From CAYSCX01 sp964429575 (GTDB lineage: Bacteria > Desulfobacterota > Binatia > Binatales > Binataceae): 41,536 bases of DNA. Made by a program: the position numbers and the translations under genes. The DNA lies in contig CAYSCX010000022.1 of assembly GCA_964429575.1 (NCBI GenBank), positions 1 to 41,536 of the forward strand. Reading direction: 5' to 3'. Positions within the stretch are counted from its first letter, which is position 1; each line of letters opens with the position of its first letter. Below the pieces are notes generated by a model, which saw only the letters and a program-made list of their open reading frames with translations, did no database searches and was not told the origin of the DNA. Positions 27,132 through 36,302 of the stretch are shown here, piece after piece.

Positions 27132-28028
27132 CTACCGCGGCGCGATATCCACTGAGAACCCGCCCGACTCGGGCTGATGGCCGTACATGTCCTCGACATA
27201 ATATTCGGACTGATGGGTAGCGGGTCTGGCTCCCCAGCCGTACTCGATGTTCCAGCCGGAAGGATTGCGGAAGTAGAACGAGTACATGTGGTCATTTGAG
27301 TGTTTGCCGGGAACAATCGCGACTGGCAGTTTGTTTCGGCGAACCAGGTCGTAAGTGAAGCCGACATCATCGAGGTTGTCCACCTCGATCATCAGATGGT
27401 TGATTCGCTTGCTGGACGGGCCGATTCCGAAAGCGACCGTGTGATCGCGATCATTGCAGTGCATGAAGGTTAGCGCGACCACCTGCTTGCCCATGCGAAG
27501 CTTGTACTCGACGCCGCCGCGCATTCCCAGGTGGCTGTAAAAACGAAACGCCGAATCGTTGTCTCGTTCCCGGACGATGCAATGTCCCATTCCGCCGCTT
27601 CCGGTCTTGAAGCGCCCGTGCATGCGGCGGCCGGGATGAAACGGCTTGCTCGCCTGAATTTCCGGGCCGTGGAATATTTCGATCGGCGTGCCGTCGGGAT
27701 CGCTTAGCTTGATCAGTTCGAGCACGCGGCGCTCGGTTGCCTCGTCGTCCGATCCGGCGCGAAACTTGATCCCGGCTTCCGATAACTGGCGCTGCATCTC
27801 GTGAAACTCCTCGGCGCCGGCTACGCGAAAACCCAGGTACTCGAGGTCATCGCTGCCGTTTGCATGCACCACGACGCGATGATGCCAGTAGTCCATCCGC
27901 AGGTAACAGCGATCCGGCTCGCCGTCATCCGTGACTTCCATGCCAAGGATCGCGCCGGCGAAGTTCTTCCACGCGTCGAGATCCTTTGTCCCGATCCCCA
28001 TGTAGCCAAGCTCAGTTACCTGGACCAT
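27132..28028 (-). CDS. Type I extradiol ring-cleavage dioxygenase (BphC/HsaC-like)
   Basis: 298 aa with two VOC-type domains, the usual length. By pattern with BphC, iron ligands are His149 (GGMGHCIV), His211 (INHLMIEV) and Glu262 (GWNIEYGWG); His196, His243 and Tyr252 match the conserved second-shell residues. The enzyme opens a catechol ring next to the hydroxyl pair (meta cleavage). GGAGGG lies eight bases before the ATG. It is the last gene of the HpaB-aldehyde dehydrogenase-FAH operon, with a 90-base gap that contains an inverted repeat. Confidence 0.94.
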   Translation of the reverse strand: MVQVTELGYMGIGTKDLDAWKNFAGAILGMEVTDDGEPDRCYLRMDYWHHRVVVHANGSDDLEYLGFRVAGAEEFHEMQRQLSEAGIKFRAGSDDEATERRVLELIKLSDPDGTPIEIFHGPEIQASKPFHPGRRMHGRFKTGSGGMGHCIVRERDNDSAFRFYSHLGMRGGVEYKLRMGKQVVALTFMHCNDRDHTVAFGIGPSSKRINHLMIEVDNLDDVGFTYDLVRRNKLPVAIVPGKHSNDHMYSFYFRNPSGWNIEYGWGARPATHQSEYYVEDMYGHQPESGGFSVDIAPR

Positions 28029-28040
28029 TTTGCCCTCCGA

Positions 28041-28078
28041 CGGCTGACAACCGCGTTTGCGCAGCGTTTGGTCAGCCG
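28041..28078 (-). other. Inverted repeat before the extradiol dioxygenase
   Basis: CGGCTGAC (28041-28048) and GTCAGCCG (28071-28078) are perfect complements around 22 bases, 12-50 bases upstream of the dioxygenase start. It could be an operator half-site pair or a leader hairpin that sets separate control of this gene. Confidence 0.35.
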
Positions 28079-28118
28079 ATGTATTCTGCGGCTCGCCGAA
28101 TATACGTATTGATCCCTG

Positions 28119-28970
28119 TCATCGTGTTTCGCTTCTGACCCAGCCCGAACCGAGCGCGACGCGCCGCACTGCATCGGTGTCGCTCCCCTGATGGCCTACC
28201 TTATGCGCCGGCGCAGGCGATTCGGCAACGCGGTTGGACAAGCGTCCGATTCCGGTGACTTCGACCTCGACGACGTCGCCGACGTCCATCGGCCGCGAAT
28301 TTTTAGGCGTGCCTGACAGGATGACGTCGCCCGGCAGCAACGTGATGAAACGGCAGAGGTCCGCGAGAATGTAATCGATGCCGAAAATCATCTCCGCAAC
28401 CCGGCCCTCCTGCACGACCTTGCCATTCACATAGGTTCGCAACGTCGATTCCCTCACGTCAACTCCGCTGACGATGCCCGGTCCGATCGGGCAGAAGCCG
28501 TCCTGGCCCTTGACGCGCAACATCGAGCCCGCATCGGTCTCCCGATAATCGTGGCATCCAACGTCGTTCGCGCAGGCGAACCCCGCAATATAGTCCCACG
28601 CCTCTTCGCGCCCGACGTTGCGCATCGGCTTTCCGATGATCACCGCGACCTCGCCCTCGTAGTTGAGATACTTGTGGCCCGCCGGACGCGCGAGCGTACC
28701 GCGATGGCTGTTGAGCGCGGTAGCCGGCTTTTGAAAATACGTGGGCGTTTGGATTTCCGGCGCACCGAACTCGACCCGCCGCGACTCATAGTTGAGATGT
28801 ATGCAGAGGATCTTGCTCGGGTCGCACGGCGGTAGATGGGTCGCCTCCGCTTCGGCGATAACGCGCCCGTCGCCCAGTACCAGGCGATCTCCGTGCGGCT
28901 TGACCCACTTGGGCTGACCCTCGTGGAGGATGCGGCGCAATTCCTCTCTTGGTCCTTGAAGTACGCTCAT
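28119..28970 (-). CDS. Fumarylacetoacetate hydrolase (FAH) family protein
   Basis: 283 aa. The FAH fold signature includes KILCIHLNYESRRVEFG, NYEGEVAVIIGKPMRNV (metal-binding Glu), GFACANDVGCHDYRE and LLPGDVILSGTPKN near the C-terminus. In meta-cleavage pathways such enzymes act as isomerase/decarboxylase or as hydratase/hydrolase of the ring-opened acid. It lies 36 bases after the aldehyde dehydrogenase gene in the same operon. The exact step cannot be set from sequence. Confidence 0.93.
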   Translation of the reverse strand: MSVLQGPREELRRILHEGQPKWVKPHGDRLVLGDGRVIAEAEATHLPPCDPSKILCIHLNYESRRVEFGAPEIQTPTYFQKPATALNSHRGTLARPAGHKYLNYEGEVAVIIGKPMRNVGREEAWDYIAGFACANDVGCHDYRETDAGSMLRVKGQDGFCPIGPGIVSGVDVRESTLRTYVNGKVVQEGRVAEMIFGIDYILADLCRFITLLPGDVILSGTPKNSRPMDVGDVVEVEVTGIGRLSNRVAESPAPAHKVGHQGSDTDAVRRVALGSGWVRSETR

Positions 28971-29006
28971 TTCGACACCTCGCTGAGCCGATAATCGCTG
29001 GGTTTC

Positions 29007-30461
29007 CTAGGCGAAGGAGCCTTTGAGAACTGCGATGTTCTTCACGTCGCAGAAGAAGTCGAAGCTCCAGTTGCCGCCTTCACGTCCGATGCCGGAGTCG
29101 CGGCTACCGCCGAAGGGCGCCGCGAGCTCGCGCACGAAGAAGCAATTCACCCAGACGGAGCCGCCTACGACTTGGCGCGCAATTCGCATCGCGCGCTCCT
29201 CGTTCTTGCTGAATATCATCGCGGCGAGACCGTAGCGCGTACCATTTGCGAGCCCAATCGCTTCGTCTTCGTCGCGGAACGTCTGCCACGTCAACACCGG
29301 GCCGAAGACCTCGCGCTGCACGATCTCCATATCCTGTTTCACGCCGTCGAGCAGCGTCGGCTCGAAGTAGAGCTGCCCCGCGCTGTGGCGATGTCCACCC
29401 CAGCGCGGCGTCACTCCCGCCTTGAGCGCGCGCTCGACGAATCCCTCGACGCGCTTGTAATGCTCGGGCGTGATGAGAGGCCCGATGCGAGTGGTCTTCT
29501 CGCGCGGATCGCCGACCGTCATGTGGCCGACCGCGGCATGAAACTTTTCGCCGAACGCATCGGCGACCTTGACGTCCACTAGCAACCGGGTTCCCGCCAG
29601 ACAGACCTGCCCCGCATTGATGTACTGCCCGGCGGCAGTCTGCGCGGCGGCGTCCAGGTCCGCATCCTCACATACGATGTAGGGCGACTTGCCGCCCAGC
29701 TCGAAGCTAACCGGGGTAAGCGATCGCGCGGTCGATTGACCGATCAACTTCGCGGTGTCGGTCGAGCCGGTGAAGCTCAGCCGATCGATATCGGGATGCG
29801 CCGCGAGCGCCGCGCCCGCTTCCTCGCCGATCCCCTGAACGACGTTGAGCACGCCCGGCGGCAGCCCCGCCTGCGCACCGAGGTCGCCGAGCAGCGAGCA
29901 TGTCAGTGGCGCCCACTCGGGCGGTTTCACGACCACAGTGTTTCCCGCCGCAAGCGCGGGACCGACTTTCCAGGTCGTCAGCATGAACGGCGCATTCCAC
30001 GGCGTGATCAGCGCCGCGACGCCGGCGGGATCGAAGCGTATGTGATTCACCACCTCGGGCGAATCGATCTTGTCGTGATTCAGCTCAAGCGCGCGGTCGG
30101 CGAAGAACTCGATGTTATGCGCGGCGCGCGGGATCACGCGCGCGATATTGCCCATCAGCAGCGAACCGTTGTCGGCGGTCTCGACCGCGGAGATTTCCTT
30201 CGCGCGATCCCGAATCGTTTGTGCGAAACGCCGAAGTATCGGCGCACGGCCTTGCGCGCCAAGCGCCGCCCACTCTGGAAACGCACGACGCGCCGCCGCG
30301 ACGGCCGCATCGATCTCCTCGGCGCCGCCGGCGCTTACATCCGCCAGGTGCTTTCCATCGATCGGCGAGCACGATTGAAAAGTGCGCTTCGACTCTACGC
30401 GCTTGCCGCCGATCCAATGATCGGTCGATACCTCGACTCCTGCTACCGTCGTAATGCTCAT
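29007..30461 (-). CDS. Aldehyde dehydrogenase (hydroxymuconic-semialdehyde type)
   Basis: 484 aa, normal for the family. Asn156 in PWNAPFML, Glu254 in SFELGGKSP and nucleophile Cys287 in NAGQVCLAGTR are all present; GSTDTAKLIG is the NAD-binding turn. Given its neighbours it probably oxidises the semialdehyde produced by ring cleavage, as HpaE or DmpC do. Its ATG overlaps the monooxygenase stop by four bases (ATGA), so the two are translationally coupled. Confidence 0.95.
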   Translation of the reverse strand: MSITTVAGVEVSTDHWIGGKRVESKRTFQSCSPIDGKHLADVSAGGAEEIDAAVAAARRAFPEWAALGAQGRAPILRRFAQTIRDRAKEISAVETADNGSLLMGNIARVIPRAAHNIEFFADRALELNHDKIDSPEVVNHIRFDPAGVAALITPWNAPFMLTTWKVGPALAAGNTVVVKPPEWAPLTCSLLGDLGAQAGLPPGVLNVVQGIGEEAGAALAAHPDIDRLSFTGSTDTAKLIGQSTARSLTPVSFELGGKSPYIVCEDADLDAAAQTAAGQYINAGQVCLAGTRLLVDVKVADAFGEKFHAAVGHMTVGDPREKTTRIGPLITPEHYKRVEGFVERALKAGVTPRWGGHRHSAGQLYFEPTLLDGVKQDMEIVQREVFGPVLTWQTFRDEDEAIGLANGTRYGLAAMIFSKNEERAMRIARQVVGGSVWVNCFFVRELAAPFGGSRDSGIGREGGNWSFDFFCDVKNIAVLKGSFA

Positions 30462-31963
30462 CGCGATGCCTCAGTGGGAAGGTTTCGAATCTGATCGACG
30501 CGAGCCGGCCGATCCGCAGCCGCAGTTGGCTCCCTCTCAAGAATGCGGTCCACGAGCCAGCGCGAGCGGCGCTTGTCGGCGATGAAATCAGCCAGCTGAT
30601 AGTTTCGCGCGCCCGACGCGAGATAGAAGCGCTCGTACAAATCGTTGCGGTTCGCAAGCGCGCTGCCCACGAAGTCCCATGCGAGCCGGAAAATCCGCGC
30701 GCGCTCCTCGGCGCCCACGCGGTTTGCGCCGCGCAGGTACCGGTCGATGAGAGGGCGCAGTTGCGGGTCGGCCAGCTCCGCCGCGGTCGGCGCGGCGAGC
30801 AGATTGTGCGATCCGATCAGCTTGATGATCTCCGCCACGCGCGGAAACCAGGCCGGCAGCGCCGCGCGCAGCGCGGCCAGCGGGCCGCCGTTGGGGAACC
30901 ATACTCCGTTGCCGTATTCGAACGCTTCTTGCTCTGCGCTGTGCACCGACGCGCGCGCGAACTCCGAGTACGTCCACAGCTCGCCGAGCATCTGTTTGGT
31001 CGCGGGCGAAACGTCGTTGATAATCTCGGCCATGCGCGTCGCCAGCCCGTAGGCGAATTCGAGCTTGGTCTGCGCGCGGATCATGGTCTGCTGCATGATG
31101 TTCGGGTACCAGCCGGTCGTCATCACCGTGTTGTACGCGGCCCAGTTCGCGTTGATGAAAATCCGATCGCGCGGCACCTCAACGTCATCGAAGATCACGA
31201 ATGCGTCCTGCTCGTCGAACCGGCTCGACAGCGGATAATCGAAGTGATTCGGCTTGGCCGCGCAACTGTCGCGGCACAGGAACTTCAAGCCCGGCGTGCC
31301 CATCGCGATGCAGAACGAGAGCGCGTATGCGTCGGCGCCCGCGCGCAGCGCTACCGCCGGATAGACTGCGAGTTCATCTGCGAACGGCGCAAGAGTCGCC
31401 AGAATCCGCGCGCCCCGCACGATGATTCCGTGCTCAGTGTCCGCGACCTTGTGCAATGCGACGTCGTTGCCGGGCGCGGGCGCGTCGCCGAGCGATTTGT
31501 CGATAGTCGGATGAATGATGGTGTGCGTGAGGGCAATGTCCTTGCGCGCCAAGTACTTCTGGTATGCGGCCAGATTGGCGGCGCCGCGATCATTGCCGTT
31601 GACCGCCCATTCGTCGGCGCGCCCCGCAAATCCCGCGAACGTGACGTTCATGTAGTCGGGTGTGCGGCCCATCAGGCCGACCGTGAATTCGGCGATGCGC
31701 TGCAGACACGCGTGGCGGCGTTCCAGGTCGGCGCGCGAGCGCGGGATCATGTGGCTCAGGTTGATCGGTTCGCCCGTCTCAGGATCGGGCATCAGGCAGA
31801 CGTCGCGCGCTTCGTGCTGAAGGTCGAAGACTTGCGCGAGCGTACGCGCCGCGCCGGCGAATGCGGGATGCGTGACAACGTCGGTCACGCGTTCATCGCC
31901 AACCCACACTTCGCGCTCGCCCTTAAGCCCGGCAAGAAACTCCCGTCCCGTGCGTGCTGGCAT
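30458..31963 (-). CDS. HpaB-type 4-hydroxyphenylacetate 3-monooxygenase, oxygenase component
   Basis: 501 aa, typical of the HpaB/PvcC flavin-dependent monooxygenases. Landmarks are MGRTPDYMNVTFAGFAG (residues about 99-115), the flavin-site region TIIHPTIDKS, FDEQDAFVIFDDVEVPRDRI and NIMQQTMIRAQTKLEFAYGL. It adds a hydroxyl beside a phenol to give a catechol, using reduced flavin from a separate reductase (HpaC) that is not seen in this window. GGGAGAAG lies before the ATG. It begins the meta-cleavage operon, 22 bases after the glgB stop. The true substrate is unknown. Confidence 0.94.
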   Translation of the reverse strand: MPARTGREFLAGLKGEREVWVGDERVTDVVTHPAFAGAARTLAQVFDLQHEARDVCLMPDPETGEPINLSHMIPRSRADLERRHACLQRIAEFTVGLMGRTPDYMNVTFAGFAGRADEWAVNGNDRGAANLAAYQKYLARKDIALTHTIIHPTIDKSLGDAPAPGNDVALHKVADTEHGIIVRGARILATLAPFADELAVYPAVALRAGADAYALSFCIAMGTPGLKFLCRDSCAAKPNHFDYPLSSRFDEQDAFVIFDDVEVPRDRIFINANWAAYNTVMTTGWYPNIMQQTMIRAQTKLEFAYGLATRMAEIINDVSPATKQMLGELWTYSEFARASVHSAEQEAFEYGNGVWFPNGGPLAALRAALPAWFPRVAEIIKLIGSHNLLAAPTAAELADPQLRPLIDRYLRGANRVGAEERARIFRLAWDFVGSALANRNDLYERFYLASGARNYQLADFIADKRRSRWLVDRILEREPTAAADRPARVDQIRNLPTEASR

Positions 31964-31985
31964 TCGACTTCTCCCTCGGCGTCGC

Positions 31986-34214
31986 TTACTCTGGCGCCGC
32001 GAAGTATATGACGGCGAGCGGCGGAAGCGTAAGCATCAGCGAATAGGGTTGTCCGTGCCACGCAACGTCATCAGTGTGCAGCCCGCCGGCATTGCCTACA
32101 TTCGATCCGCCGTAGATTCCCGAATCGGTGTTGAGTATCTCGCGGTAAACGCCGCGCGTCGGAGCACCGACGCGGAAACCGTGGCGCACCACCGGCGAGA
32201 AATTACCGACGCAGAGAATCTTCCGTCCGCTCGACGGCGCAATCCGCAAGAACGAGATCGCGCTGTCCTCGGCGTCGTTGGCATCGAGCCACTGAAAGCC
32301 GGCCGGTTCGTTATCGGCTTCGTGAAGCGCCGGTTCGTTTCGATAGACGCGGTTGAGGTCGCGCACCAGCGATCTGATCCCGCGGTGCGAGTCGTACTCG
32401 AGCAGGTTCCAGTCGAGGCTGCCGTCGTGGTTCCATTCACGCCACTGCCCGATCTCGCCGCCCATGAAGAGGATCTTCTTCCCCGGACGTGCCCACATAT
32501 ACGCGTACATCGCGCGGAGATTCGCGAACTGCTGCCACATGTCGCCGGACATTTTTGACAGGAGCGCGCCCTTTCCATGCACCGCCTCGTCGTGCGAGAG
32601 CGGCAGCATGAAGTTTTCTGTCCACGCGTAGATGAAGCCGAACGTCAAGTTCTTATGATGGTAGCGGCGATGAATCGGATCCTTCTGAAAATACTCGAGC
32701 GTGTCGTGCATCCAGCCCATATCCCACTTAAATCCAAACCCGAGACCGCCCAGATAGACGGGGCGGCTGACCCCAGCCCACGCCGTGGACTCCTCCGCGA
32801 TCATCAACACGCCCGGGTGGCGCGCGTGAATTTCCTCGTTGAGCTTGCGCAGGAACGATATCGCTTCAAGATTCTGGTTGCCCCCGTGGATGTTCGGTAC
32901 CCATTCGCCGGCGCGGCGCGCGTAATCGAGGTAAAGCATCGATGACACCGCGTCCACGCGAAGGCCGTCAGCGTGGAACGAGTCGAGCCAGAAGTCGGCG
33001 GACGCGATCAGAAAGTTGCGCACCTCATTGCGGCCGAAGTTGAAGATGAACGTGCCCCACTCGGGATGTTGGCCGAGTCGCGAGTCGAGATGCTCATAGA
33101 GCGCGGTGCCGTCGAATCGCCCGAGGCTGAAGTAGTCCTGCGGAAAGTGTGCGGGCACCCAGTCGAGGATGACCCCGACGCCGCGTCGGTGTAGATAGTC
33201 AACCAGGTAGCGGAACTCGTCGGGATCGCCGTAACGCCGGGTGGGCGCGAAGTACCCGGTTACCTGGTAGCCCCACGAGCCGAGGAACGGATGTTCCATC
33301 ACCGGCATGAACTCTACGTGGGTGAAGCCGAGATCGGATACGTAGTCCGCTAGAGCTTCGGCAGACTCACGATACGTCAGTGACCGATTGTTTTGCTCCG
33401 CTACGCGCCGCCACGAACCCAGATGTACCTCATAGATCGAGATGGGCTTGCGGTACTGGTTGATGCTCGCGCGCGCCTGCATCCACTCGTGGTCTCCAAA
33501 ACGATAGCCAGATTCGAACACCACCGATGCGCTCTGCGGTGGCATCTCCATCTCGAACGCGAAGGGATCAGTCTTGAGCATCACGCGGCCGTCGCGGGTG
33601 TGAATCTCGAACTTGTAGCGATCTCCCGGTTTGACGTCAGGAAGAAACAGCTCCCAGATTCCGGAGCTGCCGAGCACGCGCATCATGTGGAGCCGCCCGT
33701 CCCAGTTGTTGAAATCGCCAACCACGCTCACGCCCGCCGCGGCGGGCGCCCAAACCGCGAACGCGACCCCCACTACGCCTTCCAACTCCATCGGATGCGC
33801 GCCGAGGCGATCATATGGTCGGCGGTGGTTGCCCTCATTCCACAAATGCTGATCCAGCTCTCCGAGCGTAGGCGGAAATCTGTACGGATCGCGCACCGTG
33901 AAGGTGGCGCCGTGCGGATATCGGACCTCAAACTGATAGTCGAAGACTGCGCGATGTCCATCGACGAGCACATCAAACAGGCCGTCTCCTTCGCTGGTCA
34001 TCGGTTTCGGCCGCTCGCCATCGACGAGCAGCGCGATTGCGTCTGCTCCCGGCCGGTAAGCGCGCACAACGACTCCATTCGGACCCGGATGTGCGCCGAG
34101 AATCGAGTGTGGGTCATGATGGTGGAGCGCAAGCAGCCGCCGTCGCTCCTGTTCAGGTACCGCGGTCGGCTGTGAATCGCGCGTTGGTTCTGCGGCTCTT
34201 GGACTCATCGTCAA
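31986..34214 (-). CDS. glgB: 1,4-alpha-glucan branching enzyme
   Basis: 742 aa, full length. The N-terminal CBM48-type modules (HHHDPHSILGAHPGPNGVVV; VVGDFNNWDGRLHMMR) precede the GH13 barrel. The catalytic triad is Asp421 (DGLRVDAVSSML), Glu474 (MIAEESTAW) and the transition-state Asp542 (PLSHDEAVHGKG). It makes alpha-1,6 branches in glycogen. Its ATG overlaps the stop of a truncated maltokinase-like gene (ATGA), so it descends from a trehalose-to-glycogen operon whose first part is lost here. Confidence 0.97.
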   Translation of the reverse strand: MTMSPRAAEPTRDSQPTAVPEQERRRLLALHHHDPHSILGAHPGPNGVVVRAYRPGADAIALLVDGERPKPMTSEGDGLFDVLVDGHRAVFDYQFEVRYPHGATFTVRDPYRFPPTLGELDQHLWNEGNHRRPYDRLGAHPMELEGVVGVAFAVWAPAAAGVSVVGDFNNWDGRLHMMRVLGSSGIWELFLPDVKPGDRYKFEIHTRDGRVMLKTDPFAFEMEMPPQSASVVFESGYRFGDHEWMQARASINQYRKPISIYEVHLGSWRRVAEQNNRSLTYRESAEALADYVSDLGFTHVEFMPVMEHPFLGSWGYQVTGYFAPTRRYGDPDEFRYLVDYLHRRGVGVILDWVPAHFPQDYFSLGRFDGTALYEHLDSRLGQHPEWGTFIFNFGRNEVRNFLIASADFWLDSFHADGLRVDAVSSMLYLDYARRAGEWVPNIHGGNQNLEAISFLRKLNEEIHARHPGVLMIAEESTAWAGVSRPVYLGGLGFGFKWDMGWMHDTLEYFQKDPIHRRYHHKNLTFGFIYAWTENFMLPLSHDEAVHGKGALLSKMSGDMWQQFANLRAMYAYMWARPGKKILFMGGEIGQWREWNHDGSLDWNLLEYDSHRGIRSLVRDLNRVYRNEPALHEADNEPAGFQWLDANDAEDSAISFLRIAPSSGRKILCVGNFSPVVRHGFRVGAPTRGVYREILNTDSGIYGGSNVGNAGGLHTDDVAWHGQPYSLMLTLPPLAVIYFAAPE

Positions 34215-34580
34215 TGGGATCCGATTATCTCACTTTGATGCTTCAAATTCGCCCAACTCAATCTCGACCGGTCGTCACACTGCCGCGCAGATTCTTTCTG
34301 CGGCAGGTTCAAGATCTGCTCGATGTCGTGCAGAGGGATTTTCAGCCAGTCCGGACGATTGTTCAGTTCGTAACGGGCTTCGTGCACCGCCTTCTCCATT
34401 TGAAACGCATCGAGCAATACGCGAAGCTCGCGGTGATCGATGGGCGCCATCGGTGACTCGCCGGCGGTCTTCAGACAGCCCTGCAAGAATGCCCAACAAC
34501 ACCAGATGTGCCAAAGCCGAGCCCACGCTTCGAGCGCCTGAACGTCGGCCGTCCTGAGCGCGGGCGTCGCGCGGCGGCCT
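34211..34580 (-). pseudogene. C-terminal stub of trehalose synthase/maltokinase
   Basis: In one minus-strand frame the sequence reads ALEAWARLWHIWCCWAFLQG, then AFQMEKAVHEARYELNNRPD and WLKIPLHDIEQIL. These match the end of maltokinases (free or fused to TreS), where LLDAFLLEKALYELRYELNNRP-W-IPL-GI is highly conserved. The kinase catalytic lobes and any trehalose synthase domain are missing; upstream of about 34580 the frame no longer resembles the family. The stop overlaps the glgB start, the original operon junction. It is presumably a non-functional remnant that may still carry the ribosome loading for glgB. Confidence 0.82.
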
Positions 34581-34723
34581 CTTCGTCGCAGCCGCGTAAA
34601 GCGGTGTTAGATCGCCCCCGAACAGACGGCGTTTACCCGAATTTGGTCCTCCGCTAGTTCCACGGCAGTGGTCTCGGTGCGAGAATCGATTCCGGCACCC
34701 CAGGAGTTTTGCGGGGAAGATAT

Positions 34724-35146
34724 ATGGACAGAGACACTTTCATGCGGAGGGCCCTTTGGATCAGCGTCGTTTACAATTTAGGAGGTGCATTCTTGTTCGC
34801 CTTTCCATCCTCCTCGCTAGGCCGGCTAGCCGGCCTGCCCACTCTCGTAGCACCGATCTATTCCACGCTCGTGGCATTTTTCGTTGCGCTCTTTGCCGGT
34901 GCATATGCCTGGCTCGCTAGCCAGTCGCACATAGACCGGCCGCTCGTTGCGCTTTCCGCGATCGGCAAGGCTGGCGCCTTTTCGGTCATCCTGGTGTTTT
35001 GGCTTTTTGGTCAGGGCCCTGGCCGCGGGGTTTTGGCCGCCACCGGAGACCTGGTTCTTGCTGGTATCTTTGCGTGGTGGCTGCTGGGCGCTCAAGAAGA
35101 CGCTCGAAAAGTGGATGTCTCTGCCGCCGTTACGCGGGTAAGTTGA
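34724..35146 (+). CDS. Small four-helix membrane protein, unknown
   Basis: 140 aa from the ATG at 34724 with GGGGAAG just upstream. Four hydrophobic segments are visible (ISVVYNLGGAFLFAFP; LVAPIYSTLVAFFVALFAGA; LSAIGKAGAFSVILVFWLF; VLAATGDLVLAGIFAWWLL). It resembles small uncharacterised integral membrane proteins with N-terminal YNLGGA motifs, but I cannot name a family. The following 264 bases to the LLM gene show no feature. Confidence 0.75.
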   Translation: MDRDTFMRRALWISVVYNLGGAFLFAFPSSSLGRLAGLPTLVAPIYSTLVAFFVALFAGAYAWLASQSHIDRPLVALSAIGKAGAFSVILVFWLFGQGPGRGVLAATGDLVLAGIFAWWLLGAQEDARKVDVSAAVTRVS

Positions 35147-35410
35147 GGCCGAGTCGATCGCTTCATAGATAGGGAGTTCTGCGACGACCCAGCACAGTGC
35201 CCGCGCTTCCCCCCTTCCTACTTTCTCTGGCTGATATCGTCCGCGTCGGCCACTTTGACTACCACAACCCCGCCAGATGACGCAGTTGCGCGGATGACGC
35301 CGCCACCCATGAGGTGCGCCCGGCACCAATGTCAACTTTACGCCCGTTTCCTCGCTCAGCCTGCTTCGCGCTAGTTTCAGCAGTGCGAATCCGCGTCCAC
35401 GGAGGCCATC

Positions 35411-36262
35411 ATGAAAGTCGGAGTCCTTGCCTTCACTGCGTCGTTCACCGCAGACCCCGCGCACGTCGCGCGCAAATCCGAATCACTCGGATTCGAGTCC
35501 TTCTGGCTGCCTGAGCATCCCGTCATCCCAGTGAACCATAAGACGCCGTTCCCTCGCGGCGACGGCACGATCCCTGACATCTACTCTCACATGATCGATC
35601 CGTTCGTCGGCCTCGCCCTCGCCGCCGCGGCAACGAAATCAATCAAACTCGCGACCGGCATCTGCCTGGTCCCCGAGCGCGACCCGATCATCACCGCCAA
35701 GGAAATTGCAACTCTCGACTATTACTCCGGCGGCCGCTTCCTCTTCGGCATCGGCGCGGGCTGGCTCAAGGACGAAACCGAAATCTTCGGTGTCGACTTC
35801 CGCCGCCGCTGGCCGCTGACCCGCGAGTACATCCGCGCGATGAAGGAGCTGTGGACCAAGCCCGAGGCGAGCTTCGAGGGCGAGTTCATCAAGTTCCCGC
35901 CGGTCCGCTGCAATCCCAAACCCGCGCAGCGCCCGTATCCGCCGATTCATATTGGCGCGGGCGGCGACCGCGCGCTCAAGAACACCGCCGCAATCGCCGA
36001 CGGCTGGGCGCCCCTCTCGCTTAGCCCCGCTCAACTCGCCGACGAATTGAAAAAGTTGAAGCAGCTCTGCGCCGACGCGGGCCGCGACTTCAGCAAAATC
36101 GAAATCACGATGTTCGCCCCCATCGACGGTGGCGACACGCGACGCGCGATTCGCGACTACGACGCTGCCGGCTGTCATCGCGTCGTGCTCTTCCCGGCGA
36201 GCCTCGCGCCCGACAAGGCCGACGCTGAACTCGAGGCGCTCGCGAAGGCGTGGATCGTCTGA
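35411..36262 (+). CDS. LLM-class (luciferase-like) oxidoreductase, probably F420-dependent
   Basis: 283 aa TIM-barrel protein. SLGFESFWLPEHPVIP, IKLATGICLVPERDPIITAK and GGRFLFGIGAGWLKDETEIFG are signatures of the TIGR03619-like F420-dependent subgroup, rather than of FMN-dependent alkanal monooxygenases. PYPPIHIGAGGDRALKNTA follows near residue 176-195. It would use reduced F420 to reduce or oxidise an unknown compound; this implies the organism makes F420. GGAGG lies before the ATG. Confidence 0.92.
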   Translation: MKVGVLAFTASFTADPAHVARKSESLGFESFWLPEHPVIPVNHKTPFPRGDGTIPDIYSHMIDPFVGLALAAAATKSIKLATGICLVPERDPIITAKEIATLDYYSGGRFLFGIGAGWLKDETEIFGVDFRRRWPLTREYIRAMKELWTKPEASFEGEFIKFPPVRCNPKPAQRPYPPIHIGAGGDRALKNTAAIADGWAPLSLSPAQLADELKKLKQLCADAGRDFSKIEITMFAPIDGGDTRRAIRDYDAAGCHRVVLFPASLAPDKADAELEALAKAWIV

Positions 36263-36302
36263 GCGCAGTGCGCCGCGGGTGGCCTCGCGCGAGTCTGACA
36301 AA

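Noticed and set aside
30761..32011. 416-codon open frame on the plus strand
   Set aside because: It is antisense to the HpaB gene, with arginine-rich low-complexity translation and no family resemblance.
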